Assembly (NCBI GenBank): GCA_902775135.1
Contig: CACYKY010000002.1
Location: 1-64,000, forward strand
DNA from: an uncultured Bacteroidota bacterium
GTDB taxonomy: Bacteria > Bacteroidota > Bacteroidia > Bacteroidales > P3
DNA: 64,000 nucleotides
Direction of reading: 5' to 3'
Shown: positions 49,765 to 57,418 of the stretch, piece after piece
Layout: every line of letters begins with the position of its first letter
Numbering within the stretch: the stretch's first letter is position 1
Position numbers and translations under genes: made by a program
The notes under the pieces: model-generated
Seen by the model: the letters and a program-made list of their open reading frames with translations, nothing else
Database searches by the model: none
What the model was told of the DNA's origin: nothing

Positions 49765-50970
49765 TTAACATTTCAGTGCTTTTTCGATGCGGTCGAGAGC
49801 GTCGAGGAGCATGGCGCGAGGACAGCCGAGGTTGAGGCGGAAGCAGCATTCATAGTTTTTCCCTATTTCAGCGGTCGCTCCCTTGTGGTCGCGCACACCG
49901 AAAGTGGTGCCGTCGTTGAGGACCACGCGGGCGTCGTGGATGAAGCGGTCGGCGAGTTCTTGGTGGGGGATGCCGTAGGCGCTGAAATCGAGCCAGGCGA
50001 GGTAGGAGGCCTCGGGGAGGACGGCTTTGACCTTGGGAAGGTGGGATTGCAGGTATTCGTTGAGGGTTTGCACGTTGGTGTTGAGGTATTCCAGCATCTG
50101 GCGTTGCCACTCCTCGCCCTGGGCGAAGGCCGCTTCGGCGGCGGTGAAGGCGAAGATGTTGCCTCCCGCCACACCCAGGCCGTCGAGCCAGCCGAAGAAG
50201 CGCTTCCGCAGGGCTTCGTCGCCGATGTAGCACACAGAGCTGCCTAACCCTGCGATGTTGAAGGTCTTGCTGGGGGCCATGAAAGTGATGCTGTGGTTGG
50301 CGGCGGAGGGGGAGACGGTGCTGTAGCTCACGTGGTGGTGGCCTGGGAGGGTGAGGTCGGCGTGGATCTCGTCGCTGATGACGAGGACGTTGTGGCGCTT
50401 GCAGATGTCGGCGACTTTACGCAGTACCTCTTCGCCCCATATCGTACCGGCGGGGTTGTGGGGGTTGCTCATGATGAAGACCTTGCAGCCCTCAATGTCG
50501 CGCTCGAATACATCATAGTCGATGGCGAAACGGCCGTCCTCAATCTTCAGCGGGCTGCATACCACCTCGCGTCCGCAGGCCTTCGGCACGTTGAGGAAGG
50601 GCGGGTAGACGGGTGTGGTGACCAGTATCTTGTCGCCCGGTAGCGTAAAGCATAGGAGGGCATAGGCGATGCCTGCCACGATGCCGGGGATGAAATGCAG
50701 GTTCTCCTGGGTGGTGTGGATGTCGTAGTGTTTGGCCAGCCAGACGGTGACGGCCTTCCAGTAGGCGTCGGAGGGCATGGTGTAGCCCAACACGGGGTGC
50801 TCAAGGCGCTGGCGGATGGTGTCGAGCACGAAGTCGGGCGAGCGCCAATCCATATCGGCCACCCACATGGGCAGCAGGTCGTCGAGGCCGTATTCTTTCG
50901 CCGGCGCGTCCCATTTGAAGCAGTCGCTGCCGCGACGGTCAATCGGGGTGTCGAAATCGTATTGTTTCAT
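49765..50970 (-). CDS. PLP-dependent C-S lyase, MalY/PatB family
   Basis: A 401-residue aminotransferase-fold enzyme that cleaves cystathionine or cysteine to a thiol or sulfide, pyruvate and ammonia. Family motifs: FDTPIDRRGSDCFKWD start, LPMWVADMDWRSPDFV near residue 35, SNPHNPAGTIW near 170, ISDEIHADLTLPGHHH near 200, and the PLP lysine in FMAPSKTFNIAGLG near 233. Length is normal. Cytoplasmic. Followed on the minus strand by TonB_C genes; the rhodanese-like gene upstream (15 bases) hints at a shared sulfur role. Confidence 0.9.
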   Translation of the reverse strand: MKQYDFDTPIDRRGSDCFKWDAPAKEYGLDDLLPMWVADMDWRSPDFVLDTIRQRLEHPVLGYTMPSDAYWKAVTVWLAKHYDIHTTQENLHFIPGIVAGIAYALLCFTLPGDKILVTTPVYPPFLNVPKACGREVVCSPLKIEDGRFAIDYDVFERDIEGCKVFIMSNPHNPAGTIWGEEVLRKVADICKRHNVLVISDEIHADLTLPGHHHVSYSTVSPSAANHSITFMAPSKTFNIAGLGSSVCYIGDEALRKRFFGWLDGLGVAGGNIFAFTAAEAAFAQGEEWQRQMLEYLNTNVQTLNEYLQSHLPKVKAVLPEASYLAWLDFSAYGIPHQELADRFIHDARVVLNDGTTFGVRDHKGATAEIGKNYECCFRLNLGCPRAMLLDALDRIEKALKC

Positions 50971-50985
50971 TTTGGGTGATGGCTT

Positions 50986-51381
50986 TTATTGTCCGATGGG
51001 CATGCCGGCCTCTTCCCAGGCGGTGATGCCGCCGGCGAGGTTGTAGACTTCGCGGCCCTCTTTGGCCAGCAGGGTGGCGGCCTTCATGCTGCGGCTTCCG
51101 CGGCGGCAGTAGACGGCAACTGGCGAGTCTTGATTGCCTGATTGCTTGATTGCTTGAGTGGCCCGATTGCTAAAGTTGGGCTGCTTCACGTCGATGTTGA
51201 TGGCGCCGGGCAGGTGGCCTTCGGCATATTCCTCGGCGGTGCGGACGTCGACGAGGGGCATGGATTGCTTCTGGAGGGTGGCGGCGAAGTCGGCGGCCTC
51301 CAGCGTGTGGATGTTCTTGGCATCGTGGCCGCAAGCCACAAAGAGGGCCGCAGCGGTCAGAGCGAGAGAGAGTTTCTTCAT
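50986..51381 (-). CDS. rhodanese-like lipoprotein with a repeat-encoded segment
   Basis: A 131-residue lipoprotein (lipobox FVAC, Cys17) with one rhodanese domain. Catalytic Cys92 sits in AVYCRRGSRS, and MPLVDVRTAEEYAEGHLPGAINIDV is the family start. Between the IDV strand and PVAVYC, residues about 72-85 (NRATQAIKQSGNQD) are encoded by an 8-bp repeat array like that before kamE. Relatives have a loop here, but shorter. Activity may persist, because the insert lies away from the Cys loop. A persulfide carrier outside the cytoplasm is the likely role. Confidence 0.85.
   Translation of the reverse strand: MKKLSLALTAAALFVACGHDAKNIHTLEAADFAATLQKQSMPLVDVRTAEEYAEGHLPGAINIDVKQPNFSNRATQAIKQSGNQDSPVAVYCRRGSRSMKAATLLAKEGREVYNLAGGITAWEEAGMPIGQ
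51130..51170. repeat. 8-bp repeat translated in frame within the rhodanese gene
   Basis: Five units of TTGATTGC type (the last has nine bases). The reverse complement matches the A-rich arm at 10261-10298 unit for unit. Open in the rhodanese frame. Confidence 0.8.
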
Positions 51382-51422
51382 TGTGTGATGTCTGTTTTCT
51401 CTATAAGTTATATGATAACCAT

Positions 51423-52340
51423 TTAGATTTCCACGACGGGCCAGCCGTAGTCTTGGTAGTAGTGGGCGTTCAGGTTGTGGCGTTTGAGGTAGTAGCGCAG
51501 TTGCTCCTGGCGTACGGCTTCGCGGATGCGCTCGTTGGAGTGGATGTTCTGGTAGATGTCGTAGTAGGAGCCGAAGATGCGTTGGGCGCTGGCGTCGTTG
51601 CCGGCGCCGTCGACTGTCTGGTCGAAGGAGGTTACCTTGTATTGGCCGTTCTCGTTGCTCAGGGTCATGCAACCGGCGTGGTTGCCGCCAGAGATGCATT
51701 TCAGCGTGTCGCCGGATTGTTCGTACCAGAACACCCAGAAGTCGCCCATGAAGAGATCGCGTTCCTCGTGGATCATCATGAGGACGGGGATGCAGAGGTC
51801 GCTCTTCTGGTAGAGCTTGCCGATTTCGTTCACCAGATAGTCGCTGATGGCGTCGCGCAGGGCCTCTTCCTTGTGGTTGATGGCGATGTGACGGAGGCAG
51901 TCAGCCTTGTGGCCGTCGAAGTCGGACATGAGCCATTGGCCGTTGACTTTTTCCATGTAGAGTTGGTGCTCCTCGATGTCGGAGGTGGAGTCGAAGGAGC
52001 CTTCCTCCCACTTCTGCCGTACGCTGATGGTGGCTACGGCGTGGGCGTCGTCGCTTTGTTCTACGGAGACGACGGAGAAGTCGGCCATCGTGCCGCCGTT
52101 GCCGGTGACGAAGTAGTAGAGCCATTCGTGATCCATGGCCTCGAATTCAGGCAGGTGGTTGAACATGGTGTCCAGCGCGTTGTAGAAATCCGCTGTCATG
52201 AAGTCGCGCGACTCCTCGCGCAGCTCGTGGTCGGGGATGTAGCGGCACAGTTCTTCGGCGCGTTTTTTCAGCTGTTCTTCCGTGCTTGTGCATGCCGCCA
52301 GCAGTAGGGCGGCGAGAGTGAAGGTGAGAGACTTTTTCAT
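51423..52340 (-). CDS. lipoprotein of unknown function
   Basis: A 305-residue lipoprotein (lipobox LLLAAC, Cys17). The rest is acidic and well ordered, with FNHLPEFEAMDHEWLYYFVTGNGGTMADFSVV and a C-terminal stretch ending LNAHYYQDYGWPVVEI. A domain of the DUF3828 or NTF2-like kind is possible from the layout (helix then curved sheet), but I cannot name it. Spacing to the rhodanese gene is 41 bases. Several short lipoproteins follow each other on this strand. Confidence 0.55.
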   Translation of the reverse strand: MKKSLTFTLAALLLAACTSTEEQLKKRAEELCRYIPDHELREESRDFMTADFYNALDTMFNHLPEFEAMDHEWLYYFVTGNGGTMADFSVVSVEQSDDAHAVATISVRQKWEEGSFDSTSDIEEHQLYMEKVNGQWLMSDFDGHKADCLRHIAINHKEEALRDAISDYLVNEIGKLYQKSDLCIPVLMMIHEERDLFMGDFWVFWYEQSGDTLKCISGGNHAGCMTLSNENGQYKVTSFDQTVDGAGNDASAQRIFGSYYDIYQNIHSNERIREAVRQEQLRYYLKRHNLNAHYYQDYGWPVVEI

Positions 52341-52358
52341 TTTTGAGTGATGTTTTGT

Positions 52359-52877
52359 TTATTTTTCTTGTCTGTTGAATTCCCATGTGTCGCGGTGGCC
52401 GTCGCGGTAGGCGAAACTCCATTGCAGGCGGTCGGTGGAGAGGGTGTCGATGTGGAAGTGATACTCGTAGTCGATGCCGCCGCTATAGGCAGCGACGATC
52501 TTCTGTGCCATTTCGGTTACGCGCTCGTTGCCCTCCAGCACCTCCATGCGGAAGCGATCCTTGATGCCGGCGAAGAAGAGGGTGTCGCCTTCGAGGCGCC
52601 AGATGCTGGGGCTGATGTAGTTGAAGACGATGGATGTGGTGTCGCCCTCGGGGAAGGTGACGGTATACACTTGGCGGGCGGAGTCGAGGGCTGTGCTGTC
52701 GGCATAGAAGTCCATGGTGCCCGTTTCGTGCACATCGAAGTGGTTGCCGTACATATCGTAGCTGAAGGCGTGCTCGTAGGCGTAGCTGCCTTCGATTGTC
52801 GGCACGGGAGTTGCTGTTGAGCATGCGCAAACGCTCAGCAAGGCGGCTGCGCTGATGATGAGGAGAATGTTTTTCAT
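52359..52877 (-). CDS. lipoprotein of unknown function
   Basis: A 172-residue lipoprotein starting at 52877 (MKNILLIISAAALLSVCAC; Cys17 or Cys19). The mature part reads like a small beta-barrel of the lipocalin or META-like type: GSYAYEHAFSYDMYGNHFDVHETGTMDFYADSTALD and SPSIWRLEGDTLFFAGIKD, in which a strand-turn-strand pattern recurs. Relatives with similar segments are common among Bacteroidetes lipoproteins. No function assigned. It precedes the 51423 lipoprotein by 18 bases. Confidence 0.55.
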   Translation of the reverse strand: MKNILLIISAAALLSVCACSTATPVPTIEGSYAYEHAFSYDMYGNHFDVHETGTMDFYADSTALDSARQVYTVTFPEGDTTSIVFNYISPSIWRLEGDTLFFAGIKDRFRMEVLEGNERVTEMAQKIVAAYSGGIDYEYHFHIDTLSTDRLQWSFAYRDGHRDTWEFNRQEK

Positions 52878-52925
52878 GTGTTTCATGGTAATGACATTAT
52901 GATTGATGAATATTTTCTATGAGAG

Positions 52926-53186
52926 TCAATAGGAATCGCAACCCCGGTTGCGGGCGAGCCAGAGGGCGGCATACGAGCAGGTGGCCTCCATCTTTCCGCC
53001 CCTGCTTTCGATGGTTTCCACCGCGCGGCGCACCAGCTCGGAGGCGATGCCCTGGCCCCGCAGACGGTCGTCGACGTATGTGTGGTTGATGACGTAGATG
53101 TCATCCCTCTCGGGGAACGTCACCTCGCCCACCTCCTCGCCGCCCTCGACGGCGTATATCCTGTTCTTTTCTGTGATGTATTCCAT
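52926..53186 (-). CDS. small GNAT acetyltransferase (YidJ/YjdJ type)
   Basis: An 86-residue single-domain acetyltransferase: VGEVTFPERDDIYVINHTYVDDRLRGQGIASELVRRAVETI carries the acetyl-CoA loop (RGQGIA). The length is right for the short GNAT group that acts on unknown small molecules. It starts two bases from an 8-bp repeat array that separates it from the YdeI gene. Confidence 0.85.
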   Translation of the reverse strand: MEYITEKNRIYAVEGGEEVGEVTFPERDDIYVINHTYVDDRLRGQGIASELVRRAVETIESRGGKMEATCSYAALWLARNRGCDSY

Positions 53187-53187
53187 T

Positions 53188-53243
53188 GTGAATGAGTTAT
53201 TGTGTTATTGCGTTAATGCGTAGGTGTGTTTATTCATTTGTGT
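53188..53243. repeat. 8-bp repeat spacer between YdeI-like and GNAT genes
   Basis: Seven 8-bp units of GTTATTGC type, exact for the middle four and decaying on the right, where they include the last codons and stop of the YdeI-like gene. Confidence 0.7.
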
Positions 53244-53578
53244 TTGTTGGATCGGGCATTTCGTCCGGCGGCGGTCATCAGTCCTTGGTGCTCCAACTCT
53301 TGGCAGCGGCGGATGTTGAGGTCTGTCCAGTGGCTGTTTTTGCGGCGCGGCGAGATGCGCTGTGCCAGCCGTCCGTCTGGCATCTTCTTGACGGTGGAGT
53401 CTATCCACCCGAAGCACAACGCCTCCAACACCACCTCGACATACGGCAGTGCCCCTGCCATAACCACCTTTCCCCGATAACAGGCCACCCAGCATTCCCT
53501 CTCCTGTCCGTGGTTCTCCTCCAGCCACCGCCGCAGCCCTGCCCGGTCCTCGAATGTCATCAGGTTTTGTATCTCCAT
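53234..53578 (-). CDS. YdeI/OmpD-associated family protein, shortened
   Basis: A 114-residue protein matching the N-terminal part of the YdeI family: LRRWLEENHGQERECWVACY, VVLEALCFGWIDSTVKKMPDGRLAQRISPRRKNSHWT, LNIRRCQELEHQGLMTAAG. Relatives usually have about 190 residues. Here the sequence ends in NARSNKHK and stops inside the decayed end of the 8-bp repeat array, so the C-terminal portion seems lost at the repeat. It may not be functional. Short family members exist, so I cannot be sure. Confidence 0.7.
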   Translation of the reverse strand: MEIQNLMTFEDRAGLRRWLEENHGQERECWVACYRGKVVMAGALPYVEVVLEALCFGWIDSTVKKMPDGRLAQRISPRRKNSHWTDLNIRRCQELEHQGLMTAAGRNARSNKHK

Positions 53579-53639
53579 TTAATCTACCTTTTATAATTTA
53601 GCATTCCCGTAATTTCGCAGCCACAATAGTTGGAGTATT

Positions 53640-53926
53640 TCATATTGGCTCCTCTGAATGAAGTGTGGTCGAGGCATAAGAGAAATCGGCCTTGGCCAAA
53701 TTGGCGTTGTCGAATATGGCATTCCGACTTTTGATAGTAGTATTAAGGTGAGTGTCGTCATGCGGGTGATTATTTACTTCAAGAAACCGTATTCGCTCAT
53801 AAAGTGGCTGCCAAAGTTGTTCTGTGCTCCAACCTCGACTTCGATGAAGGGGATCCTGTGGCTTGTGCCTTTGTCGCGCATGGCGTTCTTTATTTCTTCT
53901 TCGCGGATGGTGTTGTTGTTGTCCAT
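53640..53926 (-). pseudogene. frameshifted gene with a consensus promoter
   Basis: From ATG 53926 the frame reads MDNNNTIREEEIKNAMRDKG... and stops at 53774 (50 residues). A one-base shift near 53780 gives an open frame that continues RFLEVNNHPHDD... to NAIFDNANLAKADFSYAS, ending at 53640. The final part resembles pentapeptide repeats (A-N/D-L-x-x). A consensus promoter lies directly upstream, so a real gene started here and is probably broken by a single frameshift. Family not recognised. Confidence 0.45.
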
Positions 53927-53946
53927 TTTATGGATTATTTCAAACT

Positions 53947-53978
53947 GCAAAGATACGAATTCTTCGAGGACTGGCAAA
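53947..53978 (-). promoter_or_regulatory. consensus promoter for the frameshifted gene
   Basis: On the minus strand TTTG (53975-53978), 19 bases, TATCTTTGC (53947-53955): an exact match to consensus, about 20 bases before ATG 53926. Confidence 0.75.
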
Positions 53979-54039
53979 ACTATTTTTCAGAATGTGACTG
54001 GAAGGTGTACGGTGACAGATAAAATCCAATATTTTTTCG

Positions 54040-54048
54040 TATTTTTGC
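54040..54048 (+). promoter_or_regulatory. -7 box upstream of the FISUMP lipoprotein
   Basis: TATTTTTGC fits TAnnTTTG, 42 bases before the ATG at 54091. Confidence 0.55.
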
Positions 54049-54090
54049 AGCCGAAATAAGTCAACAGAAAAAACTTTAATATTATATAAT

Positions 54091-54786
54091 ATGAAGAGAA
54101 CAATCAAGTTACTGGCCCTTGTGGCCATGGCGGCGGGGGTGACTTTTGCCTCGTGCCAGAAAGAAGAAAACGACAATGGCGGCAACGCAGACAATGTGGA
54201 ATGGGTCGATCTGGGACTCCCCTCGGGTCTGCTGTGGGCCAATTGTAATCTCGGCGCCACGAGCCCCGAGGAGTACGGCGACTACTACGCCTGGGGCGAG
54301 ACCCGGCCGAAGGAGGTCTACTCATGGAGCGCCTACAAGTATTGCACCGTCGATGCCGAAGGCGAGCTGCTGACCCTGACCAAGTATAACTTCTCGGCCG
54401 ACTACGGCACCCCTGACAGCCTCTTCACCCTTGAGGCCATGGACGATGCCGCCACGGCGGCCCTCGGCAACGGTGCACGTATGCCCACATCCGCCGACTG
54501 GGAGGAACTCATCCGCAACACTACCGTCCAGTGGGACACCGTGAACGGCATCGGCGGTCGCACGTTTACCGCCGACAACGGCAACAGCATCTTCCTGCCC
54601 GCCGCCGGCTACCATAAAGACACTTCCATGGAACTCGTTGGAAAAAGCGGTGGCTATTGGGCTTCGACGCTTTCCAGCTACAACCCCTGTATGCCGGAAT
54701 ACGTCCAATTCGGCAAGAACAGTATGAATGTGCTTTTCGGTGCTCTCCGCAAATCGGGACAATCGGTACGCGCCGTGCGTAAGTAA
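54091..54786 (+). CDS. FISUMP-domain lipoprotein
   Basis: A 231-residue lipoprotein (lipobox VTFASC, Cys about 21) with one Fibrobacter-succinogenes major paralogous domain: VDLGLPSGLLWANCNLGATSPEEYGDYYAWGET at the start, RMPTSADWEELI near residue 130 and YWASTLSSYN near 190. The domain resembles the formylglycine-enzyme/lectin-fold group and is found in many surface proteins of Bacteroidetes; its role is unclear. Single gene on its transcript. Confidence 0.85.
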   Translation: MKRTIKLLALVAMAAGVTFASCQKEENDNGGNADNVEWVDLGLPSGLLWANCNLGATSPEEYGDYYAWGETRPKEVYSWSAYKYCTVDAEGELLTLTKYNFSADYGTPDSLFTLEAMDDAATAALGNGARMPTSADWEELIRNTTVQWDTVNGIGGRTFTADNGNSIFLPAAGYHKDTSMELVGKSGGYWASTLSSYNPCMPEYVQFGKNSMNVLFGALRKSGQSVRAVRK

Positions 54787-54803
54787 CAACAACAAAAAAA
54801 GCC

Positions 54804-54832
54804 AGCGGCCCACAGTGAATCTGTGGGCCGCT
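54804..54832 (-). terminator. intrinsic terminator of the LiaF-like gene
   Basis: A 12-bp stem (AGCGGCCCACAG, five-base loop). On the minus strand it is followed by a T-run (TTTTTTTG); on the plus strand no T-run follows, so it mainly serves the minus gene. Confidence 0.75.
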
Positions 54833-54855
54833 AACTATTTGTGTTTAGATGGTGG

Positions 54856-55602
54856 CTACTTGAGCTCTATCCCACCAAAGTTGCAGGAGCCTTTGAGGTA
54901 GATGGTATTGAGGCCATCGGCGGGTTGGGTGCAGCAGTCGCAGTCGACGCCGGCGAAGGTGGCGTCGATGCCGTTGTTGACGCAGATGCCCTTGGGGAGG
55001 CGAATCTGGATGCCGCCGAAGCTGCAGTCGACGCTGATGACGGCGCCGTCGCGGATGTCGGCATTGCGTAGGTCGAGGCTGACGAAGCCGAAGGAGGTGT
55101 GGACGTCGGCGCCAAGGAAGGACTGACCGTCGTAGCTATATTCCTGCTTGCCGAAGGTTACGTCGATTTTGTGTTGGTGGTCGCCGTCGAGGACGACGGG
55201 GTCGGGGTGCTCGGTGGAGTGGCTGTGGCAGGAGGAGTTCTTCTTGCTGAAGAAGAGGAGGGAGATGCCCCATACGACGGCGACGATGCAGATCATGTAC
55301 TTCCAGATGTCGTTCCACGGGATGATGGAGCGAGCGGCGAGGAGCAGCAGGACGCCGATGCCGCAGCCGATGATGGCGCCGGCCTTATTCTTGTCGCTGA
55401 AGATGTTGACGAAGCATGGGACGATGACGAAGAGGGCCCACCAGCCGTCGAGGCTGATGTGGATGACGTCGAGGAGTTCGAGGGCCCAGACGATGCCGAA
55501 GGCCAGGAGGGCGATGCCGCCGATGATTTTGCTGGTGCGTTTCATAAAGGATTTTTTGCTTTCAGTTGGATTAATCAGAGAGGATTTCTCTTTTGTACTC
55601 AT
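54856..55602 (-). CDS. LiaF-like membrane protein
   Basis: A 248-residue protein; start taken at 55602 because the promoter's -7 box is at 55611-55619. Residues about 20-120 have four membrane helices (IIGGIALLAFGIVWALELL, WALFVIVPCFVNIF, AGAIIGCGIGVLLLL, YMICIVAVVWGISLLFF), like DUF5668. The C-terminal 120 residues form a LiaF-type beta-helix: VTFGKQEYSYDGQSFLGADVHTSFGFVSLDLRNADI ... SVDCSFGGIQIRLPKG. Relatives sense or respond to envelope stress. Its own promoter and terminator make a single-gene unit. Confidence 0.8.
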   Translation of the reverse strand: MSTKEKSSLINPTESKKSFMKRTSKIIGGIALLAFGIVWALELLDVIHISLDGWWALFVIVPCFVNIFSDKNKAGAIIGCGIGVLLLLAARSIIPWNDIWKYMICIVAVVWGISLLFFSKKNSSCHSHSTEHPDPVVLDGDHQHKIDVTFGKQEYSYDGQSFLGADVHTSFGFVSLDLRNADIRDGAVISVDCSFGGIQIRLPKGICVNNGIDATFAGVDCDCCTQPADGLNTIYLKGSCNFGGIELK

Positions 55603-55610
55603 TTCAAAAT

Positions 55611-55642
55611 GCAAAGATACGAATAATATTTAATATGGCAAA
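55611..55642 (-). promoter_or_regulatory. consensus promoter of the LiaF-like gene
   Basis: On the minus strand TTTG (55639-55642), 19 bases, TATCTTTGC (55611-55619). Exact match. Confidence 0.8.
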
Positions 55643-55645
55643 CAA

Positions 55646-55679
55646 AAAAGCGTCACAAAATCACTTTTGTGACGCTTTT
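55646..55679 (-). terminator. intrinsic terminator after the 55736 gene
   Basis: A 15-bp perfect stem starting AAAAGCGTCACAAAA, four-base loop, with A/T runs at both ends, so it could work in both directions. It separates the sigma-factor operon from the LiaF-like promoter. Confidence 0.75.
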
Positions 55680-55735
55680 GTATGTGAACCGTTAGACGGT
55701 TACTTCTGCATGCTCTTCATCCTCGGCTTATACCC

Positions 55736-56689
55736 TTAACCACGGTGCCTCAGCAAGTGGATGAGGAGGGCGATGAGGAGGAATACTGCGCTGATAATTC
55801 CAAAGAACTCTCCAAAAGGCCAGTGGAACAGCCGGAAGGCGGCGTTGGCGACAAGGAACAGGCAGGCAATCTTGGCGAGTCGGATTACCGGGCGTTCGTC
55901 GGGGACGATGCGAGCCAAATGATTTCCCGTGAGCAATACGAAGACCACTCCCGACAGTACGGCGGCGAAATAGATGAGGCTGGCGAAAGGCCAGTGCATC
56001 AGCTTGAAAACGAGACCGACAAGGCTCAGCACGACCAAGACTATGCTCGCCCAGTAAGCTTTGCCACGACGATGGGACGGTGCTTCGGCAGTTTCGCTGC
56101 CATCCAATCGCGCAGTTAGCGACACGAGCTCGTCGCTCATCTTGGCCAGTCGGTCGATATGACCCAGTATCAGGATGACGGATATCGTGAGAATGGCAGC
56201 CACAATGATGAACGAGGGTCGTAGAATAGCAATCTCATGTTTGGCTCCCAGCTCACTCACAAGCCAAATCATCCACAGGCAAAGGGCAAGCACCCCGGTG
56301 CTCCACACCAGCGAGAATCGCGTCTGCGCACTTTTCATCTTTTGGGTGAGTGTATGGATATCGTCATCCGACGTGTTGATTTGCTGCACTTTCCGGCAGG
56401 CTAGCAGCTCGAACAGGCCTAAGAGCAGGAACAGCAGCACCGACAGGACCACGAAGGGGACACGCAGCTCGAAGCAATACCAGCTCCAGCCCACGGCGGC
56501 GGTCAGCAACCCGTAGGTGAGCACTCTTTCCATATTGCGGCGCTTGAAGTCCGTTATTCTCGTATGCAGCATTTCGTGCATCAGGTCGTTGTTGACGATT
56601 TCCTGCTGGTTGAACTTTTCTTGGAGCGTCTTGTATTGTGCTTGCAGCGACGACAGCTCCATCTCCTGGTTTTGTCTGTTTTCTTCCAT
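55736..56689 (-). CDS. membrane protein with N-terminal coiled coil, paired with an ECF sigma factor
   Basis: A 317-residue protein. Residues 1-45 form a coiled coil (NQEMELSSLQAQYKTLQEKFNQQEI), followed by about eight membrane helices, for example YGLLTAAVGWSWYCFE, VLSVLLFLLLGLFELLA, ILTISVILILGHIDRL and FGIISAVFLLIALLIHLL. A cytoplasmic loop lies between pairs of helices. It lies 12 bases after the sigma factor gene, where an anti-sigma factor is expected, but the sequence is not like known anti-sigma domains. Regulation of the sigma factor is inferred from position only. Confidence 0.6.
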   Translation of the reverse strand: MEENRQNQEMELSSLQAQYKTLQEKFNQQEIVNNDLMHEMLHTRITDFKRRNMERVLTYGLLTAAVGWSWYCFELRVPFVVLSVLLFLLLGLFELLACRKVQQINTSDDDIHTLTQKMKSAQTRFSLVWSTGVLALCLWMIWLVSELGAKHEIAILRPSFIIVAAILTISVILILGHIDRLAKMSDELVSLTARLDGSETAEAPSHRRGKAYWASIVLVVLSLVGLVFKLMHWPFASLIYFAAVLSGVVFVLLTGNHLARIVPDERPVIRLAKIACLFLVANAAFRLFHWPFGEFFGIISAVFLLIALLIHLLRHRG

Positions 56690-56701
56690 GATGATAAAGG
56701 A

Positions 56702-57196
56702 TTATTGGGTGATGGATTTCGATTTCTGAATCAGTTTCTCCTTGATGCGGTGCAGTTTGACGCCCACATTGGCCACGCTGATGCCCATGATGGCGGCAAT
56801 CTCGTCGTAGCCGATTCCCTCCAACCATAGCATCACAAGGGCGCGGTCCATCACGTCGAGCTGCTGGATGAGCGTGTGGAGCTGATGCATCTGTTCGAGC
56901 GAGGTGTCCTGCGGGTCGTAGGGGTTGATGTCGGTGCTTAGCGGAACCGTCTGAGGGCGGCGTTTTGCTTGTTTGTCGCAGTTGATGGCGGTGTTGAGCG
57001 CGATGCGGTACACCCACGTGTTCACGCTGCTGCGGTTCTCGAACTGGTCGTATCCCAGCCACAACCGGACAAGAATCTCCTGAAACAGGTCGTTGACCTC
57101 TTCGTTGTCGCGCGAGAACATATAACACACGGAGTAGATAGTCCGCTTGTACTGCCTCACCAGTTCTTCAAATTGTTTCTCTTTAGTGCTTTTCAT
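56702..57196 (-). CDS. ECF-type RNA polymerase sigma factor
   Basis: A 164-residue sigma-70 family protein; start at 57196 (MKSTKEKQFEELVRQYKRTI). Region 2: CYMFSRDNEEVNDLFQEILVRLWLGYDQFENRSSVNTWVYRIA. Region 4: MDRALVMLWLEGIGYDEIAAIMGISVANVGVKLHRIKEKL. The lengths and spacing are typical of ECF sigma factors. The membrane protein downstream may control it. Upstream lies the etf operon terminator. Confidence 0.9.
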   Translation of the reverse strand: MKSTKEKQFEELVRQYKRTIYSVCYMFSRDNEEVNDLFQEILVRLWLGYDQFENRSSVNTWVYRIALNTAINCDKQAKRRPQTVPLSTDINPYDPQDTSLEQMHQLHTLIQQLDVMDRALVMLWLEGIGYDEIAAIMGISVANVGVKLHRIKEKLIQKSKSITQ

Positions 57197-57265
57197 CTGG
57201 TCGTTTTGAATTTCTACACCATTGGACAACTCATTCCCAAAATCCTTACATTAATTTGTAAAAAA

Positions 57266-57299
57266 AAGAGGCATCTGTAAGAAACAGGTGCCACTTTTT
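57266..57299 (-). terminator. terminator of the ridA-bcd-etfBA operon
   Basis: GGCATCTGT (57270-57278) pairs with ACAGGTGCC (57284-57292), one G-T pair, with A-run on the left and T-run on the right; works on both strands. It lies about 100 bases after the etfA stop. Confidence 0.7.
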
Positions 57300-57360
57300 T
57301 GAATGCAATCATGCGCAATGGTTATTTCTGCATGGTCTTAAGCGTTTTGCTTCGCAACAC

Positions 57361-57418
57361 GTTTACTCGCCAAGGCAAAGTGAGCAAGCTCACTCTGCTC
57401 ATTTGGCTTGACGTAAAC
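57361..57418. repeat. long imperfect palindrome overlapping the end of etfA
   Basis: GTTTAC (57361) to GTAAAC (57418), with a central perfect GTGAGC-AA-GCTCAC (57380-57393). The left arm and the centre follow the etfA stop; the right arm carries the etfA stop and its final codons (RLRQAK). Confidence 0.55.
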
